Assembly: GCF_027942865.1 (NCBI RefSeq)
Contig: NC_134510.1
Span: forward strand, 16,103,709 to 16,167,708
Direction: 5' to 3'
Length of the DNA stretch: 64,000 nucleotides
DNA from: Odontesthes bonariensis
Lineage: Eukaryota > Chordata > Actinopteri > Atheriniformes > Atherinopsidae
Positions 50,732 to 63,500 of the stretch are shown here, piece after piece. The position numbers and the translations under genes are program-made. Every line of letters starts with the position of its first letter. Within the stretch, counting starts at the first letter, position 1. Under the pieces are notes generated by a model. That model made no database searches. It was given only the letters and a program-made list of their open reading frames with translations, and was not told where the DNA came from.

Positions 50732-51536
50732 GGTTGCATGGCACTGAAAGGATCGTATAATTGGCTAAATTACAATAAGACTGAGTTATTAAGTTCATGT
50801 AGACACCTTAATTGGACAAGAAATTGGATCGGATCGGATTACTCGCGATCGGATTAAGACCCCGAGATAACTCGGTTGAAAGTCAAATCAAACGTGTTTG
50901 CAGACGGTGAAGCACGTGGAGAATTGGACTTTGCGTTCTGCGCATGCTCGAGATTTTTTCCCGGGGTCGTGAAGCGGAAGTTGGCAGAGACGATATTACT
51001 GTTGTAGTCGCCGCCGGAAAGAAAAACAGCGCGATGGAGAATGCGCCGTTGTGTATCGCGTTTGTGCAATAAGCAGCTCATCACAAACGAAATGTAGAGG
51101 GACGTAGCTTCATCTTGCTCTTCGTTCGCCATTTTCTTGAATACCTGAGTTTGTTGTTGTTGTTGGTGGTGGTAAAGCGGTCGACCGGAAGGGGCTCTAT
51201 TAGCAATAGTTGAAATGGGTACAGCGCCACCTATCGTATCAGAGTATGACATGCTTTGTGACTCTGATCCGATTCATTCACCGCCATATATCCAAGGATA
51301 ATTACCCTTGCTCACATAAAGCCTCGTTTCCACGGGTCGGTTCAGAACGGTTCGCTTATTTCAGTGTTTCCATTACCACGAAAGCGTACCGGTCCCAGGG
51401 AACCCGTTACCCCGACCCGTACCATACCGTTCTGAACCAACCCGTACCGGACTGCATAGTGGAAACGAGGCTTTAGGAACAACTCAGTCTTATTGTCATT
51501 TAGCCAATAATCCGATCCTTTCAGTGCCATGTAACC
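50732..51536. mobile_element. 805-bp DNA transposon with about 57-bp terminal inverted repeats
   Basis: Left end GGTTGCATGGCACTGAAAGG and right end CCTTTCAGTGCCATGTAACC. The inverted match continues through the TTGGCTAAAT block to AATAAGACTGAGTT with about five differences. The GC-rich interior contains a minus-strand frame (51,252-50,854, 132 residues, including a glutamine run and a basic MANEEQDEATSL... segment) of unknown family, possibly a relic of a transposase N terminus. A smaller fold-back element is nested at 51,317-51,475. No clean target-site duplication was found. Confidence 0.8.
51317..51475. mobile_element. Nested 159-bp fold-back element with TA flanks
   Basis: TAAAGCCTCGTTTCCAC at the left and GTGGAAACGAGGCTTTA at the right are perfect complements. 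Inside them GGTTCAGAACGGT and ACCGTTCTGAACC are also complements, so most of the element can fold into a hairpin. The TA at each edge fits a Tc1/mariner-like target site. Confidence 0.75.
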
Positions 51537-51686
51537 CCACTGAGTGTAATATAACATCAGTTGTTGTTCAGCTAAGGTCATTTTTCCTAAGTTTAAGACC
51601 AAGGTAAGGACCAGATGATTTTGATAATGTCTTATATACTTAAAATCTTATCATTGCATAATGTGTTTGGTGTCTCACCACATTAA

Positions 51687-52176
51687 CTCATTGGCTGGCA
51701 GCCATTTTCAGTTCAGAGAGACCCATACTGCCAAGTGTTTTACAGTATTTTGACTGATTTTCCAAGACCCACAAAAAGTGTGTCTTATGACTATGTACAC
51801 ACCGAAATTACCAAACGAAAGAGTAGACTCTCTTCTTTCATCAGGAAAAAAAAGTTTGTTTCTACCATTTTCAGTCCTTTAGTAATAGACAGTAGAACAT
51901 AGGTTGGTTTCACCAAAAACAGCTGTTTGACCCAAAAAACGGAGAAAACGCGCTTCTTCTTTTTTTGTGCAAAGTGGCACTGCTGCCACCTTGAGGGTAA
52001 TTTTGCCAGTATATTCTCTGTTTAGTGTTTACAAGCCTAAGATTTAGTGACGAACTCCGCTAGATTGTCCCCCAGCCCGCTCCGTTAAAAAACGCAATTG
52101 ACGTCTATAGACGTCTTTGGCAGTCAGCGTTTTTTTTTTAAATTGACGTCTATAGACGTCAATGTCACCGAAAGAG
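51687..52176. mobile_element. 490-bp TTAA-flanked non-autonomous element with duplicated palindromes
   Basis: TTAA stands directly outside both ends (51,683-51,686 and 52,177-52,180). The termini CTCATTGGC and CGAAAGAG are imperfect inverted repeats. Near the right end a perfect 16-bp palindrome GACGTCTATAGACGTC occurs twice (52,100-52,115 and 52,145-52,160). TTAA targeting suggests a piggyBac-like origin. No transposase frame is present. Confidence 0.7.
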
Positions 52177-52180
52177 TTAA

Positions 52181-55100
52181 GAACTTTGAATTACAATTTG
52201 AGCATGATTCAAAGATCAATAAACTGGATGTTTTTATTTGTACTCCACAGCTACAGGGTGGAAATGTTCAAATCCTTTGCATGTATGTATACAGGGAAAG
52301 GTCTGGATGCACAAACGCAAGGACATTACTGAAAGTGTGTGTAACAAGATGCATGTGCAAACAAGCGTGTGCCTGTGTTTGTTCCCTTCGGCCCTGTCTG
52401 CCCTTTATTAGCAGCAAGTTGACTCTATTCAGCTTGACTTGTGATTAAACCTTTTCACGGTTGGAACTTTCACACCCCTGTTAACTGCGTGAGGTGATTA
52501 AGGGCTGTTTAATTTGTAGTCCGGTCCCACTGCTATTCTCCCTCATTGATCTCTTTCAGTCCCTTGAAGTGCGAGCTGCTCACAGCAGGCCTCTCTCTTG
52601 GAATAAGGATACATACCCTCCCTATCTCTGTCTCCATTTTGGCAAATATGCAAATATGTGTCTCTTTTGATTATGCTTTATGATTAGTAAAAAATCAATT
52701 ACCTCTGCAATGAGTGCTGGTCTTTATATATGGTATATGACTTGGGGAGAAATGCTACAACCAGAAAAAACTAGTTACACCAACAAAAATTAACTCTTTG
52801 CATTATTTGTAGAGATGCTTATGTTTCTATATTACACAACAATATAGTTCTTTTCTTTTTCACCTGAGTCCACTTGACTTCACAGTTAAATAAGTGCATT
52901 TTGAATTTTCCTTTATGTAACTGAAATGCAAATACAGCCCTAACACACACTGCACTAGACAAGAAAGGGGTTTTTACATTGCCAATGCAGGAAGTCAAAA
53001 CACTTCCCACACAGAGTTACGAGGCTAACAAGTGGTTTCAAGACATATCGCAAAGGCTGATTGTGGTAATGCTTTAATTTCAGCTTCGATCAAGCAGCAG
53101 ATGTCTTTTCTATTGCAAGTCATTACCGCTGTCACACATATTAGCATATAAATGGCTTGTAGGCCTATGGAGACCTAAGAAGTTGTCGCACATGTAATTG
53201 AATCTGATCCCTGCTCTGTGATGCAGATGTTCACACACATTACCATGCACCCAAAGTGGTGAGGACAATCTTTATGGGGACTCTTCATTTACAAAATTCC
53301 CTAACCCTCACCTTCGTTCATTGCTGGAACTCTATCGAACCCCAACATCCCAAATGAATACCTGACCTGATCTTAGTCTGACTCTAAGCCTACCTTAGAA
53401 ACCAAGTCTTGACCCTCAAAAAACTCTCTTACATTTGTGGAGTCCAGCGTATTGGTCCTCACAAAGCTGCCTGACCCCACAAGACTAGTGAGCTTTTGGA
53501 CATCAGGAATTGAGTAACAACATTACATACACACACATACATATACATGCAAACTGGTGCTCTTGACTTATAAATGAATGTAAACACAGAGGGGGGAAGA
53601 TAAGGAGGAAGATAAATGGAATATGATAACATCAGTTCCGTCTATTATGGTAATTATGATGAAAATATGATTGAACAACAACACATTAATCTCATGCAGA
53701 CTCTTTCCAGCACGGTTACTTAGCTAAAAATGTGAAGATGGAATCTTGGCTTTTCACCCTTATGAAATGAACCCATAAATACACAGATCTGTAGAAATGT
53801 AAATGCAAATATACAATATGTGCTCAGAAATATAGCACAAAAAAGGCAAAGGGAATTAAAGCTATGCTCTGTAAAGCTACCTGAAGATTTTACTCCATTC
53901 ACTACTCTTATTGTAAAGCAACAGAATCCTTGTCTCTTTTAAAGCCAGGCACTTCGCAGGGAATTTCTATTGGCCTGCAAAGTGCACACAAATTATAAAA
54001 ATGATGACTTTTTTTGTTGTCATGTCCGGTGAGAAAACTGGTTTGCATGGTTGTCAGTCCACTGTCGTAGAATACTGAAGGAAATTCTGCTGTCCAGACA
54101 AGAATTCCAACTAAATCTATTGAGCAGTATCCTTGTATCCTTGTACAGTTGTGGTATGTTACTGTATGTTTGATAGCAAGAAAAAAAAACAGAGAATAGG
54201 GGCGCTCTTCCTCTTTTTTTGATTGTTTTCACTTGTGTCTTGTTAGTCTCTGTATTCATAGCCTTCCCTTCCTTTTGTCCATTGTCAGTTTATCGGTTAT
54301 CTTTGCCACCAGTTTCCTTAACCTGTGTTCATGATTTTTTTTTATGATTGTCCAGTTTGGATTTCCATTTGGTTTTGGACTATTTGGATTTTATTCCTTC
54401 TTGGGACACTATGGCTAATTCCAAAGATGAGCTCACTCTACTTAGTCTCTTTAAAGTCAGCCCAAGTCAAATTTTAACTGGTATATGTCGAAAATACTTC
54501 CTATTGGTGGACAAGACAGATGCCACTTTTAATATCAGTTTGCTAAAGATGTGGTCAGCAGCCAGTTAACTTGGTGCAAAAAAAAGAAAGAAGAAGAGTT
54601 GGCTCTGTTCTATCTAAACGTTTTAGTTCACACAATTCACACTATTCACTGTTGAGTCTGTGGGTGTCGTAAATGAATGTATGCGGCCATAGATTGCTCT
54701 TTTGTGTTTGTTTGGGAAGCTCAAAGCCCATGCTGGGAGAAGGATTGTGGGAACTCAGCCAACGCCAAATTTACAAAGACAGACTTGTGTGCAGTCTTTC
54801 AACAAGCTCAAAGGTTATTGTCTGTGGACAGTAGCACTACGAATCGTAGTACGCCTGCCCAGAGTGCATGATCTTTTTGTAGATGCCGATCTACTTTGCA
54901 TCAATGGAATGTGGTCCTCCAACTGGACACTGAAATGAAAACAGCAAGAGATTCATTAGTTTCCATATGCACTGCCAAGCATGCGACCTTAAACATGGAT
55001 GTTCACTCAGCGCCTGGTGTATAGTATCTGACATCAACATCTTTTTTGTTTTTAAGGCCTGATGTTTCTTCTTTATTCTTCCTCATGTCCAGTTTCCACA

Positions 55101-58100
55101 ATTTGTTTAGGAAGCACTGCAGAGCATGCCCAGATGTGCCACGTTTTCAGAGAACAACTCTTTGAGAAGCACCTTTTCGGAGCAAGAATTATTTTATCTT
55201 CCTGTTAAACTGTGTTATCTTTGGCATTTTTCGTGGGTACAACAAAAGACACAAGAACAACTAAGCAACGTAATAAGAATTATATTTCTCTGAAACTGAA
55301 AACGAGTGAATCGGCAGCCAGTGTCCAGAGAAAGACTCTGAATGACCTTCAGAAAGCCTGGAGAGCTGAAGACGACTTTCAAAGAATGCAACAAAGCCTG
55401 ACTTTTTGGAAGTGAAATATTAAGACATGAGGGTCGGCTCAGGTCTTCTGCACAGTCCTGTATCCACATAATAATGCATTTTTATGCAAGCTGTCACAGA
55501 GACAGAGCATCGATTTGGATCAGTTTATTTATTTCCACAAGTCTCAGTTACTTTTGCCAATGAGAAGCATCCAGTCCAACTCATCGCCTCCGAAAACTCG
55601 GCAAAACTTCAACACTAAGCACTGACACTGATGGCGTCGCTTTTTTTCTTCCCTTCCATGTTTTCAGAAATACATTTCAGTCAACCTGTGTGAGTTGTTG
55701 TCCTTTGAAAAACTAAATATTCACTAGGCTTCCGCTTTAAGCCTTGCGGATGATCATACTGGCTCTTTCGGCTTCAAGACACTTGCGTTTGTCTCATGAA
55801 ACCTTCATTTCACTGTTCATGTTGATGGGGCTCAGATGTGATTTGTGCATTGCAGTGTCAACACAGATGGATGAGGCTCCTCACCAAGGCTGCCTCTCTG
55901 AGTCAGGAGGGGAGCATAAATTATCGCATCCAAGGCTGAGCTCTACATGAAAGAGGCTCACACATACACATAGCAATTACACGGCCACATGTGTGTGTGG
56001 CCGTGCCTACATCTGCATGGCTCTACGTATGCCACCAATGAATATTTTCAATCAATATGGGGATGGAATTTTAAATAAGAAATCCGCAGTTTTTGACAAA
56101 GTGCAAATGAATCACCTCAAAATGTACTCAGAAGGAAATAATAAATCTCCATTTGGCTGTTTAGTGGCTTGGCAGGCTGTCTTGCAGGCTGGCTGGGAAA
56201 AACTATGCTGACCTGGGTGCTTCCAAATTAGATATTGGCATGATTGCATGTATTACACAGTAGGAGTGCTGCTCTGGCTCAGTCACCCTGCTGCTCTAAA
56301 TCTGGCCAGTGCTCATCTCAGCAAACACAATGCCACAGCAGGGGGACAGCACCTCTGAGGTCTTATTACGCTGCACATGATTGTTTGACAGGAAAAAAAA
56401 CTGACACAGTTTTCAATGCATTTCCCCCCCTTTGGAATCAAATTGTGTGTATTTCTGGTGACTTTGTCCTCTTTCATCTTGTTGGTTTTGAAGTGAGGCA
56501 TCCAATTAAGCCCACATGAAGCGCAAAAATAGTCTTCAGACTATTACCTATTACTATAGGGACTGTCACAATTCCACAAGAATCAACCAATTAAAAGAGT
56601 TTGAATTAGAATTGACTGACTTTTACAGGAGACATATTCACACCTCTTAATGGCAGAAGCTGGGGAACATCAATCTATTCACATCAGTCATCATCACCCC
56701 ACCCCCAGTTGAAGGGATGAAAGAGGGGGTGAGATGGAAAGGATGCCAGAGGACAGTGCAGGGGATGAGAGAGAAAGGGGGCGAGGGAAAAGGCCAAAGT
56801 GGGGACACTGAAATAGACAGAGGGCAAACAAAGGAAAAGGGGAGGAGGGAGGGAGAGTGAGGAGGTGGTAACCACCCCCTCTGTCTTTGATCAGTGGTCC
56901 ATGGGGTACTGAGGCAGTGCAGAGAGCTGGTTCACAGCTCCTGAGGAACATAGCTTCACATTCCTCCTTGCTCCTTTCCCACTTCTGCAAAATCACTTGT
57001 GCTCTTTCAGACCGCTGCAGCTGTGGAAACACGTCACGGCTTACTTCATGCCAGGAAAGACCTGGCTTATACACTGCATTGCCATTGTGCTGTTAGTCCT
57101 AATTTTTCATTACAATTCTTGCAATGGGAGAGGCTATTGCTAACAGTTTTAACAGGTTTTTGGCACGTACATATGACTGATCTGCACTACTATGCTCATC
57201 AGTCCAAAACTTATAAAACAAAGGCAGATTTGAATTAGATGAGGCCGATCTGCCCAGTGGTCATTTTCTTTGAAAGATGTTGTCTAAAGATGAATGAGCT
57301 GCAATGCATGTCACCCATGTATTACACAGCTTCCCACTGGTATTTGGTATTATTGGCTGTACCGGCACTGACTGAATTCGACTGAACAGTTTTCACAATG
57401 TAGTTAATTGTTAGGCTGCGAAGCTAGTAGTTTGTCAGCCTGTTCGCTACTTTGTTTTTCAAACTGCCCTGCACATGCTGCTGTCTTTCTGAAATCTAAC
57501 ACAAAAGTTCAAATATTTCTGTGCAGTGGATTTTTTTAAAAACTTTTTTCAATCTAGTGTCACGTAAGTGTGTTTGCCAATCTCTTAGATACAGAATCTC
57601 TTTTTTTTTTTATGGGCCTGAACCTACTACATTTTTATGACATAGCCCACTAGTACCCACCAAATTGACAGTTCAATAAAATGCTAATAATCATTTATCT
57701 TTAAAGATGAACAAATAAATAAAAAAAAAAGACGCTTAAACAAGGAGCCACTCAGAATGATGTGTGCATTCTGTGTCATTGTCAACATTTAATTGATATA
57801 AAAACGTGATGATTGAAGTGGGTATGTTGTATTTATGATTGTCTCTGTCTACTCTACATAGACAAAACATAAATGTCCTATTTGAAATTTGACATTTGAA
57901 ATGTCCGAAGGTGGGATTACTTTGTCAAACATTTCCATTCTTTTCTCTTTATTTATTTATTTTTTTTTTCAGCAGTGGTTAATTGAATTGTGCCAAACTT
58001 CTGATGCTTACCTACCTAAGAAGCCAATGACGTATTCAGAACGTTTTTGATTAAAAGATCAGCCAAATTTTCAAAACCTGGTGTATTAATTCAAATTTGG

Positions 58101-58430
58101 ATATTCCGTGTTAATATAATTCAAAGTGATTTATATTAACTTGATGTTGTTGGTTGATTTCAAAAGGTTTCAAGTCTTCTATTCAATTAATTTGATTGCT
58201 GTGTAGATATCAAAACATTTTGGTTTATGGGGAAAGGAAAGTTTTTCAATGAAAACACACATGGTTTAACTTTAACTTAACAAAGTGACAAGACAGTGAC
58301 AAACTCGAAATTTTCAGGTAAATGGCTTGATTTGATTTGTAATGTTTCTTAAGCATAAATGAATGTTATACTAAAGGATATTCATGTCAGCAAAATGATA
58401 TGTTAATTTCCACAGATCTGGGAAAATTAT
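52181..58430. other. Intergenic, no gene recognised
   Basis: About 6.2 kb upstream of ext1 with short random frames only. A purine-rich stretch lies at about 56,700-56,870. Nothing here can be assigned a product. Confidence 0.5.
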
Positions 58431-59580
58431 ACTCACCATGACTGTTGGCTCACTCAGCAACGTTTCGGGCTCATTTCCGCTAATTGCTCAGCTTTCTTTG
58501 GAAGTGAATGGGTGTGTTGAAGCCCCGCCCGCCTCGGATATGACGATACCCAATAGTAACGCACAGTGCGCGTGGAGGAACATCACATCATCAGCAGTGG
58601 TCGTGGTGGTGGGACGGCCCGGCTCCTCTTGGCTTGTCGTCTCTACGGCACTCTTGTTTGTGTATGTGAGCCACCACTTCAGCACTTTATACGACTGGGG
58701 AAATTCACCGAGATATTAGTCTGACGGTTAAAAGAGAGTAGCGACGGACAAGTTGTAGAGGAGTGGAGAGTCGCTGTTTAAGGAGGGCAGGTGAAGATTG
58801 TTCGACTGCTTTTTATTCCGAACCAGCGTTAAAGCCTCTGATGCGACCGCGTAGCTAACAAGCTAACTGGAAATGTTTTCAGAAACTGGCTAGTTACTTA
58901 GCTTGCTAGCAAGCTAGCCAAATCTGCTGTTGATTTTGTTGTTGTTTTTGTTTAGGCTCACCAGTTGTGTGTTGCCTATAGATGCAGTAAATTAAATTAC
59001 CTAGGCGACATCTCACACTGTGTATGTTGAATGTTTTAGAGCTCCGGTGCCCGTTCGGTTTATAGTCTCCAGCGGAGGCTGTACAGTAGGGACAATAGTT
59101 TACTGTCCAGGCAACAAGTCTGGCACACACTGCTGCTTGAACGTAACTGAAGTATGTACCCGTATGTCTTGTTCTTAGTTGATATTTGATGCTAGGTAGG
59201 TAGAAAAGAATAGTCTGTGCTGAGATGACCGTCTTTTGCTAAGCAGAGGTGGTGTTATACAAAGAAAAGTAGTGTACGACAGGAGATGCACAGATTTGAT
59301 CGTGTGGTGTTACGCGGTTGTTTCGGGAAAGCTGTTTTAAGTTAATCAATACAACAACTGACGAGGAGACGAGGTGGATGAACATTATAAATCGCCCACA
59401 TGCGTTGGATCAGTTCCCGGACTTGTGAAAGGCATCTGAAGCAGAAGGAGGGAGACGCGAGCGCACAACCCTTGCAGCCCAGGGGAAGATGGCGGAACGT
59501 TCCCACAGGAGGTGGTGAGACCAAAACTTCGGGACTTCTTGGATTCGTCGCCAGACACTTGAACTCAGATCGCAGGACAC
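58431..59580 (+). promoter_or_regulatory. ext1: Presumed ext1 promoter and long 5' leader, CpG-richer
   Basis: The base composition changes to GC- and CpG-richer sequence for about 1.1 kb up to the ext1 ATG, unlike the AT-rich flanks. It includes several upstream ATGs. One (59,400) opens a 95-codon frame that overlaps the ext1 start in another frame. GCTAAC hexamers and an 18-bp palindrome lie at 58,854-58,916. The transcription start cannot be placed from sequence alone. Confidence 0.55.
58854..58916. promoter_or_regulatory. ext1: GCTAAC repeats and an 18-bp palindrome in the ext1 leader
   Basis: GCTAAC at 58,854-58,859 and 58,862-58,867, then the perfect palindrome TAGCTTGCTAGCAAGCTA at 58,899-58,916. 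Confidence 0.4.
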
Positions 59581-60533
59581 ATGCAGGCCAAAAAACGGTA
59601 TTTAATTCTGTTCTCCGCCGGCGCGTGTCTCATTCTGCTTTTGTGTTTTGGGGGGATACAAGTCCCGCTGTCCAAACGGGGTCCTAACCGGCGTGATGAC
59701 CGCAGCCTCTCGGTTTATCACCCCGGGGCGCGGTGGCGTCGCTTGCCCGGGTACCTGCAACCTTTCAGCACCTGGGAGAAGGACCATAGCAATGATCTCA
59801 ACGAGCACATATCTCCTAGACAGAAGAGGGACATTAACTCAGGCCACTACACTGGAAAACGCTGCAGAATGGAGTCCTGTTTTGACTTCTCGCTGTGTGA
59901 GAGGAATGGATTTAAAGTTTACGTGTATCCCCAGCAGAAAGGAGAGAAGATCTCAGAGAGCTATCAGAACATTCTGTCCTCTATTGAAGGGTCCAGGTTC
60001 TATACACCAGACCCAGTACAGGCATGCCTGTTTGTGTTGAGTTTGGACACACTGGATCGGGACCAGCTTTCACCCCAGTATGTCCACAACTTGAAAGCAA
60101 AAATCCAGAGCCTTCCTCTGTGGAATGAAGGCAGAAATCACATAATCTTTAACTTGTACTCTGGCACTTGGCCAGATTACACTGAAGATCTTGGCTTTGA
60201 CATCGGCCTTGCCATGTTGGCCAAGGCCAGCATCAGCACGGAGAACTTTAGACCTAATTTTGACGTTTCCATCCCTCTTTTTTCTAAAGACCACACTAGG
60301 ACAGGAGGGGAAAGGGGGTACCTGAAACACAACACAATTCCCCCTTACAGGAAGTACATGCTTGTGTTCAAGGGGAAGAGGTACCTGACTGGAATAGGTT
60401 CGGACACTAGGAATGCTTTATATCATGTGCATAACTCGGAGGACGTGGTCCTCCTCACCACCTGTAAGCATGGGAAGGACTGGCAGAAGCACAAAGATGC
60501 ACGCTGTGACAAAGACAATGCAGAATACGACAG
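59581..60533 (+). CDS. ext1: Exostosin-1, first coding exon (partial gene)
   Basis: The frame starts [14 protein letters not shown] and continues 317 full codons plus two bases to the donor GACAG|GTGAGT. Human EXT1 exon 1 is nearly the same size (962 bases) and reads closely the same. Residues 1-6 are cytosolic, about 7-26 form the signal-anchor membrane segment, then comes a variable stem. From about residue 95 the conserved luminal part begins: [28 protein letters not shown], the GT47 exostosin domain, the [19 protein letters not shown] block, and [11 protein letters not shown]. With EXT2 the enzyme forms the Golgi/ER copolymerase that elongates heparan sulfate. Loss in human gives multiple exostoses. 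The remaining exons (about 430 residues in the family) lie beyond the window. Which fish ext1 duplicate this is cannot be settled here. Confidence 0.97.
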
Positions 60534-63500
60534 GTGAGTACCTCCCTAGTTTTTCAATGGGTCCATCACTCCTCTGTTATGAGTTGATATTTGTCTCTGT
60601 GATACATTTGATTGTCTTATGGGAAACTCATAGCTGTCATTTCCATGAATGGCAGATTGTGATCGAAAAGAAACGGATAACTACATTTCCCAGAGATGAT
60701 GAAGTTGTAATAATATAATCATTTGTTTGCCCTTTAGTGGATACATCATGCTTCCTCTTCTGCTCTTGATATCTCCAACTTTCTAAATGATCATGTAGGG
60801 CTAGTCAGTGGCGTAGTGGGTTGTGCAGGCGCACCATGTACTGGGGCTACAGTCCTCGCTGCAGTTGGCATCGGACGGCCTTTGCTGCATGTCATTCCCC
60901 CCTCTCTCTGCCCCCTGTTTCCTGTCTGTCTTCAACTGTCCTGTCCATTAAAGGGATGAAAAGCCCAACAAAAAAAAAGCCTGTGTAGTGCCCAGTAACA
61001 CTTTCTCTGTAACTAGTCTCTATCTCCCACTAAGGGAGTATTGCTCAAAACACTTATAAGATGGCTTAAAACACTGCTCTGTGATCATCACTTTGGCTAA
61101 GCAATGCTGCTTCCTCTGCTCAAATCTGATGAGAAAACTGGCGTCTGTCTTCCAGCTTTGCACGATGGGATCTACCCCCACCCCCCAAATCTGTGCCTTG
61201 TTGTCACTGGGGTCTGTATGGGGCTGGGTGTTTGATTGTGGCTATGTGGTGTGGATTAGTTAGGACAAAGCACTGGTGCCATGAAGGGGAAGCCACTCTG
61301 GCTGCTGTTTGCTCAGTCATTTCCCAGACAAGCTCAACTGTATCAGCCAGGAATGCCTTGGCCCCAACCCATGTCCTGTGTGACCCCTCCATTTTTAGGG
61401 GTTTGATGTGATAGACCCCCTCATCAGCTGTTTAACATGTTGCTGTTTTACACTTGTTGGAGTGACGGGCCTTTTAATATCGACTTTTGGGGTTTCGTTT
61501 TGAAACCTGAGTAACGACACAAGTATATTTCTACCATTGACCCTCACAGCATTCGCATATTTAATGACGGACGATGGAGGAAAATATCCCAGTGGCACTC
61601 ACTCGCTCAGCAAATGGACTGTTAAGACATTGAATCTTTGTCCTCGTCTGTCACTTCCTGTCAACTCACCGCTGCTCGTCGAGCCCTGTCAGGGAAGGAT
61701 TTCACACGGAGAGATGGGTGGCATCTGAGCTGCAACAAAATTCTCTTGTTATTAAGTAGCATTGAGGAAGATTAAAGTTTTGAGTCTCTAAGTTGTAACA
61801 GCTTGGCTTGTTTGTTTGGAAGGTCACAGCATCACACTCTGACATCGCCAGCATGGCACACTGCCTTCGGTCTGCAGGCTTTAGTTTGACCCTCCTGTCC
61901 CTTGCAAAATTTCTGTAATATTACAAAAACTGATTTACTGATCACAGTATTACCTTGTCCTTGCCCTTGTGCTTTCAGAGGCGCAACATTAAAACAATTG
62001 AAGTAATTGGATTGGCATAACAATGAGCATGCTTATTTAGATCCGTTAATTCATTCAGCCTTGTCTGAACCCCCCCAGTTCAGTCCCACCTTTCACCCTC
62101 CGTTCTCAGACACCATAATTTAACGCAGTCACATTCACACACATAGTAAAGTTGTTTCTACTTTCACGAGGGATGAATACTGATGTGTGAATTGATTTAA
62201 AACTCCACCCAGCTCATGGCGAGACGGTAACAATGCAGATTCAGTCTTTGTTCTATGATCTCCACTCTTGTCTAAGAATAAACCCGTTAATGACGGCAGG
62301 TTTGCTATGTGTGCGTTAACGAGCGATTGGAAAAAGTTGGTCTCCCCTACGGAGAGAGCATTTCCTGCATATTTGTTTTTCACGGCTTTCGTGCACAAGA
62401 GAGGAAAAGGGAAACGAACATTTCTCATCCAGTTATTATACATTTTTCATGAGATGCTCGTACCAGATCTGTAGAAATGCTGCAGTGATTTACAGCCACT
62501 TTGGATTCTTTGGCAGTTTGGACATTTTGGTTTCATGCCTGTTGTAACAGGATTGAAGGATATCTAATAAAGTATGATCTCTTCAAATCACATTTGATCC
62601 AAGAGGGTTTTTCCAAAGAATAGTATACAGTGGCTCAGATTGTAGTCTTTTCTATAATGTAGATATTTTTTTCCTGAGGATGATTGTCTGAAAGTGATCA
62701 CATCAAGCGACAGCTTCTGGAACTGAAAATGTTCAACCCTCGTAGAAGTGCCAGGCTGCTCCTCAGATGACCACTTGAGCTTGGCTACAAAAGCACTCCA
62801 ATCCCCTCAGACCCCGTGATAAACCTTTTCAGCAGAAGTATGTATATTTTGTGGAACAAAAGAAACTTGCGTAAAAATATCTCACTGCATTCTGCAGCTG
62901 TTTTCAAGACGGATGAAGATACGCATTCATTTTTTTTTATCAGCGTTCTTATTTGATTTAATGCCATCATTCTCTGTTTAAACAAAAATCCAATGCCCAA
63001 AAAATTGTAAATTTGCACAATTTCTGCGTACTACCCGTACTACTTCTTTATAAGTTGCAGTGTCTAGTCCCACAGTCTTGGGGTCCAGACAGTGCAGTCT
63101 GTGATCTAACTGGGTGGAAGTAATTGTTTCTGTGCCTGGCTGTGGTCCTTTGTGCAACAAATCCCTTTTATCCTCTCCCACTGACAACAAGGAAGTTATG
63201 ACTGACTGAATATAGCCTCACACAATAATTACCATGTAAAGGTCATGCCATGTTTTTGTGTATTAGTTGAAACGTAATGCCCCAGATGTTGTCATTGGAA
63301 CCCCCCTTTTTTTAGTTTTTTTTTTTTTTAATGTAATCTGTAATCATGTTCTATGCATAGCAGGAACATCTGGATATCACGTGATGTCCTACGCTGTCGC
63401 TGTGTTGTCTTGTCTGACCCACTTGAGTTTAAGAAGTTGAATAATATAATGGAAAATTACGTGTGTATATATATATATGTTTATTTCCTTTTAAATGCAG

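Noticed and set aside
58438-58719. 93-residue plus-strand frame upstream of ext1
   Set aside because: It lies in the CpG-rich leader, shows no domain and has no splice link to ext1. It probably arises from base composition.
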